From a virus: a stretch of 42,150 nucleotides of DNA. The translations under genes and the position numbers were made by a program. The notes below the pieces were generated by a model. The model did not search any database. It worked only from the letters and a program-made list of their open reading frames with translations, and was not told the origin of the DNA. Shown here in pieces: positions 37,148-42,150 of this stretch; positions within the stretch are counted from its first letter, which is position 1; each line of letters begins with the position of its first letter. The stretch covers positions 1 to 42,150 of the IMG/VR virus record IMGVR_UViG_3300012926_000009. One strand, 5' to 3'.

Positions 37148-37264
37148 ATGTCCTGGCAAACCTACGAGGCCGCTAAGGCGGCCTGGATCGCTTCCCATCC
37201 CCACGCCACGCCGGAGGAGTACGCCGCTGCCATGCTGGAGCTCGCGCGAAGGCTGGGGCTATGA
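37148..37264 (+). CDS. Small protein, unknown
   Basis: A 38-aa protein with AGGAG upstream, starting SWQTYEAAKAAWIASHP, with ATPEEYAAAMLELARRLG at the end. Its TGA overlaps the ATG of the helicase gene. Similar short W-x-x-Y-E-A-A-K-x-A-W proteins occur near replication genes of other phages. Function unknown. The 179 bases before it show no gene. Confidence 0.6.
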   Translation: MSWQTYEAAKAAWIASHPHATPEEYAAAMLELARRLGL

Positions 37265-38190
37265 ACGGGCCTGGCAAGCTGGTACGTACCGACGTCCGTC
37301 TCGACCCGACCAAATGGGCACTGCCCGCCGATACCTACCGGCTGCGCTCGCCGGCCAGCTTCCTGCAAGACGTCCTGGATCTGGTGGCCGAGCCGGGCTG
37401 CCGTGGCACCGAGATGGCGGCGCCCAAGACGCATGGGCTGCTGCAGTTCAGGCCAGCCGAGGTCAGCCTGTGGGCCGGGTACAAGGGCTCCTACAAGTCG
37501 ACCTTTCTGTCCGAGCTGGCGGCGCACTGGGCGTGCACTGGCACCCGCGTGGCGATCGCCTCGCTTGAGATGCCGGGGGCGGTGCTGCTCAAAAAGATGG
37601 TGCAGCAGGCGGTGGCCAAGGAAAAGCTCGACGAGCTCGACGTGTTGCGCGCGATCGAGGCGATGGAGCAGTGCCTGACCATCTACGACTTCACCGGGCG
37701 CGCGCCGGCCAAGAACCTGCTCGCCATCATGCGATACGTGGCGCTCGAATACGGCGTGCAGCACTTCATCCTGGACAACCTGACCAAGGTGCTGTCGGTC
37801 GACAACGATCGCAGCGCCGAGCACCAGGATTTTGTCAACGATTGCTGCCTGACGGCGCAGGTGACCGGACTGCACATTCACCTGGTCGCGCACTGCGCCA
37901 AGCCTGAGAACGGCGACGAGCGCAAGATTCCTGGTGGCTACAACATTCGCGGTACGGGTGCCGTGCCTGACATGGTCGATAACGTCTTGATTTTATGGCG
38001 CAACAAGGAAAAAGAACGCCGCATGGATGCCGGCACTGCCGACTCTGCGCTGGTCAGCGAGCCCGATATCAGGCTTGTCGTGGACAAGCAGCGCAACTGG
38101 CAGTTCGAAGGGCAGTTCAACTACTGGCTGCAGCAGTCGTGCCTGCGATTTTGCGAGCATGCGAACCGGGAGTACGACGCATTCGTGTAA
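37261..38190 (+). CDS. DnaB-like replicative helicase
   Basis: A 309-aa RecA-fold helicase lacking the N-terminal DnaB domain. Walker A is GYKGSYKST (about residues 73-81), Glu103 in IASLEMPG, and Walker B FILDNL (about 169-174). Next are HLVAHCAKPENGDERKIPGG and MVDNVLILWRNKEKER, typical of DnaB/Twinkle-type proteins. It unwinds DNA at the replication fork. It is one gene before the initiator. Confidence 0.88.
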   Translation: MNGPGKLVRTDVRLDPTKWALPADTYRLRSPASFLQDVLDLVAEPGCRGTEMAAPKTHGLLQFRPAEVSLWAGYKGSYKSTFLSELAAHWACTGTRVAIASLEMPGAVLLKKMVQQAVAKEKLDELDVLRAIEAMEQCLTIYDFTGRAPAKNLLAIMRYVALEYGVQHFILDNLTKVLSVDNDRSAEHQDFVNDCCLTAQVTGLHIHLVAHCAKPENGDERKIPGGYNIRGTGAVPDMVDNVLILWRNKEKERRMDAGTADSALVSEPDIRLVVDKQRNWQFEGQFNYWLQQSCLRFCEHANREYDAFV

Positions 38191-38202
38191 GGGAGAAAAT
38201 CC

Positions 38203-39006
38203 ATGATCTACGACCGTGTGCTGAAGTCCGAGTTGATGAATTCAGATCGCTGGCTGGATTTGCCCTCGGATTCGCACCGGCTAGCCTACGTCTGTCTGCT
38301 GCCGCTGGCCGATGATTTTGGCAACTTCGAGGCCGGATCGCGCCGGATGTGGCGCTGGCTGCACGCTCGCACTCAGGTCAAAGATGATGGGCACGCCATC
38401 AAAATCCTTTCTGACCTCATGGATGCCGATTTGATCCGCCCCTACACGGTGGCCGAGGCGGACTACTGGCACATCGCCAGGTTCCAATGCGATCGTCGAT
38501 ATGTCGTTCGGAGAGTTCCAGCTAGTCCATGGGACGATCCAGAATTGGAGATCAAAGGAGGTCTGATTAGACAAACTCGCAAAGCTCGTTCCATTGATTT
38601 AAAAGAGGAAAAAGCAAAAGTTGCAGCTAAGTTGCCGCAAAGTTCCGGTCAAGTTCCCGCTAAGTTACCGTTAGGGGTTGGGGTTGGGGTTGGGGTTGGG
38701 GTAAAGACAAAGACTCGTCCAAATTTGGCTATCCAGCCGGCTTCAGGCTGGTCCGAATTCTATGCAGCCTACCCACGCAAGGAGGCCAAGCTCGACGGCC
38801 TTAAGGCTTGGAATCAGCTAAGCCCAGCGGCCGAAGTGCAGCGCAAGATCATGGCCGACATCGGTCAACGGCTCGGGCTTGATCTCTGGTCCAAAGCCGA
38901 CGTCAAGCACATTCCATTGCCAGCGACTTACCTGCGAGCTAGACGCTGGGAAGACGAACTTGAGCCGCCCATCGCCGACTATCTGCGCCACGGCAAGGTG
39001 ATCTGA
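38203..39006 (+). CDS. Replication initiator (lambda O-like arrangement)
   Basis: A 267-aa protein: N-terminal winged-helix-like domain (IYDRVLKSELMNSDRWLDLP, AYVCLLPLADDFGNFEAGSR, ILSDLMDADLIRPYTVAEAD), a variable linker at about 115-170 encoded by iterons and a GGGGTT tract, and a C-terminal domain starting WSEFYAAYPRKEAKLDGLKA. The arrangement (DNA-binding domain, intragenic repeats, C-terminal helicase-interaction part) is that of lambda-type initiators. Ribosome binding site GGGAG. Confidence 0.78.
   Translation: MIYDRVLKSELMNSDRWLDLPSDSHRLAYVCLLPLADDFGNFEAGSRRMWRWLHARTQVKDDGHAIKILSDLMDADLIRPYTVAEADYWHIARFQCDRRYVVRRVPASPWDDPELEIKGGLIRQTRKARSIDLKEEKAKVAAKLPQSSGQVPAKLPLGVGVGVGVGVKTKTRPNLAIQPASGWSEFYAAYPRKEAKLDGLKAWNQLSPAAEVQRKIMADIGQRLGLDLWSKADVKHIPLPATYLRARRWEDELEPPIADYLRHGKVI
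38590..38701 (+). other. Candidate replication origin inside the initiator gene
   Basis: Five AAGTT-headed units begin at 38618, 38629, 38640, 38651 and 38662, exactly 11 bases apart (example AAGTTGCCGCA). Directly after them five GGGG runs separated by TT (38674-38701) form a strong G-quadruplex candidate. An A-rich stretch (38590-38618) precedes. Phased iterons within the initiator gene plus an easily melted segment is the design of lambda-like origins. Confidence 0.7.
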
Positions 39007-39010
39007 GCCG

Positions 39011-39232
39011 ATGGACGTCGACGAGCCGCCAGACTTCTCGCGCAGCCTGACCGACGAGATGGCACGCATCCGCAAGGACGTGCTGCCGTTCTGGGCCGGC
39101 ACCCGCACCGCAACGATGATCATGGCCGCGATCGACGAGGCAGTCGATTCGATCATCTCCGGCGATGATGTCAAAATGATGGCCGCCCTTGCCAAGCTGC
39201 AGCGCTTCGGAGCTGCGAGCAAGCCAAAATGA
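39011..39232 (+). CDS. Small protein, unknown
   Basis: A 73-aa protein: FSRSLTDEMARIRKDVLPFW then TRTATMIMAAIDEAVDSIIS and MMAALAKLQRFG. Helical with polar ends; resembles small proteins after replication genes in other phages. Function unknown. Confidence 0.6.
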   Translation: MDVDEPPDFSRSLTDEMARIRKDVLPFWAGTRTATMIMAAIDEAVDSIISGDDVKMMAALAKLQRFGAASKPK

Positions 39233-39286
39233 GTTATATCCCGCCTGACCGAGGGCGGCCGTTACGAAGTCCGATGAGGAGCCACC

Positions 39287-39655
39287 ATGCAAGCAGACCG
39301 TTCACTGCCCAATGAATCCGCCGAGATTTCCGCTGCCTTGGCCGCAGACGAAGCTGTCGAGAAAGCGGCCCGCAAAGTGCCTGGCCGCAAGGCGAAAACG
39401 AGCGACCACCAGGAAGCGATCATCAAGCTCAAAGAGCTGCATCCACTCGCGATAGAAACCATGATCGCCGACTTCAAGCACGCACACGACGCCGCGATCG
39501 TGCTGGGCGAATCGATCAAGGCGTGGGCCGAAAAGGCCGGGATTCAGTCATCCGTGCTGCGCAAGTTCATTGCTGCTCGATCTGGCGAGAACTTCCCGGA
39601 CAAGAAGCGCGACGCTTTGCAACTCTCGCTGCTATTCGAGGAAATCGGCGAGTGA
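39287..39655 (+). CDS. Hypothetical protein
   Basis: A 122-aa protein with a strong ribosome binding site (GAGGAG). The start is acidic and low complexity; residues about 40-122 are helical (QEAIIKLKELHPLAIETMIA, DAAIVLGESIKAWAEKAGIQ, SVLRKFIAARSGENFPDKKR). The final part could be a helix-turn-helix, but I cannot confirm a family. Its stop overlaps the next GTG. Confidence 0.6.
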   Translation: MQADRSLPNESAEISAALAADEAVEKAARKVPGRKAKTSDHQEAIIKLKELHPLAIETMIADFKHAHDAAIVLGESIKAWAEKAGIQSSVLRKFIAARSGENFPDKKRDALQLSLLFEEIGE

Positions 39656-39855
39656 CGCAGATCACCCCGGAGCAGGCCCAGGAGCGCGCGCTCCCGGATA
39701 TCGAGCGCGTCGTGGCCATCATCGATCGGATCCTTGGCGAGCACGGCGGCATCGATCCGCAACTGGCCAAAGCGCTGGCAGAGGAGATCGCCGGCTGCCA
39801 GGCGCGCCTTGCTCTGCTCAGCATCGCGGCCGATGTGAAGCTGCCGAACCGATGA
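39652..39855 (+). CDS. Small helical protein, unknown
   Basis: A 67-aa protein starting at GTG (GTGA overlap) with helices ERVVAIIDRILGEHGGIDPQ and LAKALAEEIAGCQARLALLS. The TGA overlaps the resolvase ATG. Function unknown; coupled with replication/recombination genes. Confidence 0.6.
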   Translation: MTQITPEQAQERALPDIERVVAIIDRILGEHGGIDPQLAKALAEEIAGCQARLALLSIAADVKLPNR

Positions 39856-40376
39856 CGGAGGATCTGGCCAGCGAGCTCCTTGGGCAACCGTCGGCTCGCC
39901 ATCAGCCGCAGCACTGGAAACTGGCGCCATACAACGAATCGTTCGGGCCCATCGCATTCACCATCTTCGGCGAGCCGTGCAGCAAGGCGAACTCGCGGCG
40001 CATTGTGACGCTGGCCCGCGGCAAAGAGCACGAGCGCACCGCTGTGGTCAAATCCAAAGAAGCGCTCGTCTACGAACGTGACGCGCTGCGCCAGATCCCA
40101 GCCCATGCCCGCCTGCGACTCGAGGGCCCGGTGGCCGTGACGTTGCACATTTGGTACGCCAGCGAGCGCCCAGACCTCGATGAGTCGATCGTACTCGACG
40201 TGCTGCAGGACCGCTACGCCAAGGATCCGGGCGACACGCGTCGTCTGGTGCAAGCCGGCGTCTACCGCAACGATCGGCAGGTGCGCGAGAAGCACGTCTA
40301 CCACGGCATCGACCGCGCCAACCCGCGCGCCAGCGTGGTGATTCAACCCTTGGTCGCTCAGCAGCTTTCGCTATGA
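39852..40376 (+). CDS. RusA-family Holliday junction resolvase
   Basis: A 174-aa nuclease that resolves branched DNA during replication and packaging. Features: FGEPCSKANSRRIVTL (the G-x-P-x-SKxN-like N-terminus), GPVAVTLHIWYASERPDLDE (DLD acidic pair), and YRNDRQVREKHVYHGID, the RusA pattern of acidic residue, Gln and basic end. ATG 39852 overlaps the previous stop; longer readings are unlikely. Slightly longer than the usual 120-140 aa. Confidence 0.8.
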   Translation: MTEDLASELLGQPSARHQPQHWKLAPYNESFGPIAFTIFGEPCSKANSRRIVTLARGKEHERTAVVKSKEALVYERDALRQIPAHARLRLEGPVAVTLHIWYASERPDLDESIVLDVLQDRYAKDPGDTRRLVQAGVYRNDRQVREKHVYHGIDRANPRASVVIQPLVAQQLSL

Positions 40377-40385
40377 TTCGCCTCC

Positions 40386-40841
40386 ATGCTGGTGGTCACG
40401 ATTCGGCGTCACGGCCGTTCCGATGCGGGTACGCAAGGCGGCTTTGTTCTGCGCACGGCCGAGGGACGTGAAGAGCGCTTCGACACGCTCGAGCCGCGCG
40501 ATTCGATCCCGGCCGGCACGTATGCGGCCTATCTGCATAAGGTCAAGGTTCTGGGCCGCGGAGGCGAGCCGGAGAAAATGCGCCGGGTCTACGAACTGCA
40601 AGATGTCCCGGACCATGCGCACGTTGAGATCGACTCGGGCGAATTTGCGGGCGACGTGCGTCTGGGCTACTTCAACAACATGCTGGGGAAAATTGCAATC
40701 GGCTACGGCTTCGTGGTCAAACTGCCGCCAGGCGGAATGCCAAAGCCTCAGGTCGCTTTGCAGCATTCTGAGGCCGCAGTGGCGCGCTTGATGAAGCACA
40801 CGCACGGCCTTGGCATCATGGTGGAGATCATCGATCTGTGA
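40386..40841 (+). CDS. DUF5675-like protein
   Basis: A 151-aa protein: DAGTQGGFVLRTAEGREERF followed by DTLEPRDSIPAGTYAAYLHK, matching the TLE...IPAGxY core of DUF5675 proteins, which often occur in phages and may have a fold related to murein-acting or L,D-transpeptidase-like domains. I see no catalytic Cys, so enzymatic function is doubtful. Start ATG 40386 has a weak ribosome binding site. Confidence 0.65.
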   Translation: MLVVTIRRHGRSDAGTQGGFVLRTAEGREERFDTLEPRDSIPAGTYAAYLHKVKVLGRGGEPEKMRRVYELQDVPDHAHVEIDSGEFAGDVRLGYFNNMLGKIAIGYGFVVKLPPGGMPKPQVALQHSEAAVARLMKHTHGLGIMVEIIDL

Positions 40842-40885
40842 TCCCGGACCCGGACGACGATGACAACGGCGAGGACGACGATTGA
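40838..40885 (+). CDS. 15-residue acidic micro-ORF
   Basis: GTG overlaps the preceding stop (GTGA). The product is nearly all Asp, Glu, Pro and Asn (MIPDPDDDDNGEDDD). It lies just before the next gene's ATG at 40893. Only the coupling supports translation; it may be a spacer or the start of a coupled unit. Confidence 0.25.
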   Translation: MIPDPDDDDNGEDDD

Positions 40886-40892
40886 GACGCAA

Positions 40893-41138
40893 ATGAGCGC
40901 CAATCGTCCGCGCTTGCGCGGCAGAGGCATCTGCGCCGGCTGCCGGGCCGTGTTCGCCGACTACGATGCGTTTACTTTGCATGCAACCGGAAAGCTGAAC
41001 CCAGCGAGCACCGACCGGCGCAGATGCCGATCACCGGCCGAAATGCGCGCGCTCGGGATGCGCGTGACGCCGAACACGTCGGTCTGGCATGCGGCCAACA
41101 ATGGGCGCGCAAGGCCGCGCAAATCGGCTAGCGAATAG
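40893..41138 (+). CDS. Cys-His zinc-binding phage protein
   Basis: An 81-aa protein with CAGC (about residues 13-16), DAFTLHATG and RRCRSPAEMRALGM, a recurring arrangement in small phage proteins in which the two Cys, a His and a later Cys probably hold zinc. ATG 40893 is chosen because the conserved part starts there. Possibly nucleic-acid binding. Confidence 0.68.
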   Translation: MSANRPRLRGRGICAGCRAVFADYDAFTLHATGKLNPASTDRRRCRSPAEMRALGMRVTPNTSVWHAANNGRARPRKSASE

Positions 41139-41288
41139 GCCGCCATCTTGCATAGCGGTGAATCGGCGCGCATGATTCGCCGCACCCGCCCCGGAACCCT
41201 CCAGTCAAACGGCCGCTCATTGCTTCCCCTCCACCCGACGACGGAGCGGGCGTATTCCCGGGGCGGACTTTTCGAAAGGCAGGCCACG

Positions 41289-41447
41289 ATGACCGAAACC
41301 GTGCATACCGCAATGTGGGTTTTCGCTTTCCTGCTTGAAAACGTGGTCTTGGCCGTGGTTTGCGTGATGTGGGGCAAAGCGCATCCGAACATCGTCTCGA
41401 CCATCGCCGAGGCCGTCACCAAAGTCGAAAAGAAGATCGGCGGGTGA
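41289..41447 (+). CDS. Small single-span membrane protein
   Basis: A 52-aa protein: polar start (TETVHTAMW), one span (VFAFLLENVVLAVVCVMWG), then a cytosolic tail with charged helix (STIAEAVTKVEKKIGG). AGG-rich sequence precedes the ATG. The 150 bases upstream show no gene. Function unknown. Confidence 0.6.
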   Translation: MTETVHTAMWVFAFLLENVVLAVVCVMWGKAHPNIVSTIAEAVTKVEKKIGG

Positions 41448-41454
41448 GCTGGCT

Positions 41455-41470
41455 TGTTCCACGTGAAACG
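41455..41470. promoter_or_regulatory. parS-like ParB-binding site
   Basis: TGTTCCACGTGAAACG differs at only the last base from TGTTCCACGTGAAACA, a common form of the bacterial chromosomal parS site (consensus TGTTNCACGTGAAACA). It lies 8 bases after the previous stop and 6 bases before the next ATG. Whether the host ParB binds it is unknown. Confidence 0.65.
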
Positions 41471-41476
41471 TGACCG

Positions 41477-41716
41477 ATGATTACCCATGGGGCTCCGGTC
41501 TCCCTGGCTCACGAGGCTAGACGGCGCGAGCTCACGGTCGATCAGCAAGAGCGCATCGCCCACTGCGACACCGTGGAAAACAACCTGCGGCACCTCATCA
41601 AGTTCATCGAGACCGGAGGCGAGGCCGACGCCGCCTGGCTCACCATCGCTCGCACCCACCTGCAGATCGGCCTGATGTGCGCCCGCCGCGCCATTACCAG
41701 GCAGGACTTCTTCTGA
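41477..41716 (+). CDS. Small helical protein, unknown
   Basis: A 79-aa protein: LAHEARRRELTVDQQERIAH, NNLRHLIKFIETGGEADAAW and LTIARTHLQIGLMCARRAIT then RQDFF. Helix-rich; the E-x-x-L-R-H-L-I...A-R-x-H-L-Q-x-G-x-M...AR pattern occurs in small phage proteins of unknown function, often with Acb2-like or similar small helical folds. The exact relation is uncertain. The parS-like site is in its leader. Confidence 0.6.
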   Translation: MITHGAPVSLAHEARRRELTVDQQERIAHCDTVENNLRHLIKFIETGGEADAAWLTIARTHLQIGLMCARRAITRQDFF

Positions 41717-41719
41717 CCA

Positions 41720-42103
41720 GTGATTGACCTGGACGCACCACGGGCGATACCATCCGCCGCAGCCATGCAATCCTTAAGCAACGTGAAACGAATCCGCGGG
41801 CGTCGATTGCAGCGTATACGCGGCCGTCTGCTGCGAGCCGAACCGCTGTGCTGCCAGTGCTTGGAGCGCGGCCGCATCAAGCCAGCAACCCAGGTCGATC
41901 ACCGTATCCCCCTGTTCCAAGGCGGGGCAGATGACGACAGCAACCGGCAGAACCTGTGCGACGAGTGCCACCACGCCAAAAGTCTGCGGGAACGGGGCTG
42001 CACCAAGTCAGGCTACGACGCGGATGGTAACCCGCTATCCCAGGACCACTCGTGGAGCGTGTCGATCCTGGATCGATCTGATGCGTCCCAGGGCCATTCT
42101 TGA
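41720..42103 (+). CDS. HNH endonuclease of packaging region
   Basis: A 127-aa HNH nuclease. CCQC (about 44-47), VDHRIPLFQGGADDDSNRQN (His61, Asn75) and LCDECHHAKS (Cys80, Cys83, His84) form a complete zinc-supported HNH motif. HNH genes directly before terS (HK97 gp74 type) assist terminase in cos cleavage. If the window is circular, this gene stands immediately before terS. GTG 41720 is the likely start; ATG 41765 is the alternative. Confidence 0.88.
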   Translation: MIDLDAPRAIPSAAAMQSLSNVKRIRGRRLQRIRGRLLRAEPLCCQCLERGRIKPATQVDHRIPLFQGGADDDSNRQNLCDECHHAKSLRERGCTKSGYDADGNPLSQDHSWSVSILDRSDASQGHS

Positions 42104-42109
42104 GAATGG
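42094..42109. repeat. Perfect dyad at end of HNH gene
   Basis: CCATTCTTGAGAATGG is a 7-bp inverted repeat with a 2-base loop, including the HNH stop codon. GGGCCC follows at 42113-42118. It lies between HNH and the presumed terS junction. It may be a terminator without a U-tract or part of the packaging (cos) site. Confidence 0.4.
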
Positions 42110-42150
42110 GTAGGGCCCATCAAAATCCCTAGAACTGCAGCTCAGGAAAC

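Noticed and set aside
38674-38701. GGGGTT array taken as a eukaryotic telomere or assembly artefact
   Set aside because: It is in frame within the initiator gene, encodes Gly-Val repeats, and directly continues a phased iteron array.
41775-41790. Second ACGTGAAACG sequence as another parS
   Set aside because: The left half does not match the parS arm; only the right ten bases agree, and it lies within the HNH coding sequence.

Overview
The window looks like an essentially complete genome, or genome-length contig, of a tailed dsDNA phage of the siphovirus type: HK97-fold head, long non-contractile tail, infecting a Gram-negative bacterium. The Gram-negative host is inferred from a nested Rz/Rz1 spanin pair and a type IV pilin gene with a sigma-54 promoter of the kind that drives pilA in proteobacteria. 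An HNH endonuclease gene lies at the right edge and terS/terL at the left edge, an order that normally runs HNH-terS-terL, so the window is probably a circular or terminally joined genome opened beside the packaging site. I recognise no integrase, CI-type repressor, partition proteins, tRNA, transposase or CRISPR array.

Layout. (1) 40-24890, rightward late genes: terS, terL, a low-GC free-standing HNH-like gene, portal, then an unusual 4.6-kb block of beta-rich, glycine-rich and repeat-containing appendage-like genes placed between portal and prohead protease; then protease, major capsid protein, a capsid-associated protein, a DUF115-like protein, head-tail connectors, tail tube, a gpG/gpGT pair with a perfect A AAA AAC slippery site, tape measure (836 aa), and a gene-transfer-agent-like baseplate set (DUF2460, DUF2163, NlpC/P60, 1326-aa tip protein ending in a SPRY-like domain). 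(2) 24966-27295, lysis: a multi-span membrane protein, tiny one-span peptides, an M15 endolysin, Rz with Rz1 nested in another frame, and a leftward membrane/coiled-coil gene embedded among them. (3) 27278-27918, a moron: a type IV prepilin gene on the minus strand with its own sigma-54-like promoter, upstream repeats and terminator. (4) 27914-36260, a leftward chain of about 28 small genes, mostly with ATGA/GTGA/TTGA overlaps, including a RecE-like exonuclease and a Sak4-like ATPase. (5) 36300-36387, a divergent control region with a perfect 14-bp palindrome. (6) 36388-42103, rightward genes: a sigma-region-4-like HTH protein, a GIY-YIG nuclease, a DnaB-like helicase, a replication initiator whose gene contains five 11-bp phased iterons next to five GGGG runs, a RusA resolvase, small proteins, a parS-like site and the terminase-side HNH.

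How it fits together. The divergent region would drive recombination/accessory genes leftward and replication genes rightward; late genes then package DNA, build head and tail, and lyse the host. The most unusual element is the pilin: a phage-borne structural pilin, apparently under the host's own pilin-type promoter class, that could alter host type IV pili during infection. The candidate intragenic origin, the parS-like 16-mer, the repeat motif shared by two tail-related proteins, and the set of 18- to 30-residue membrane peptides also deserve follow-up. All functional names come from motifs, length and gene order read directly; no database search was run.
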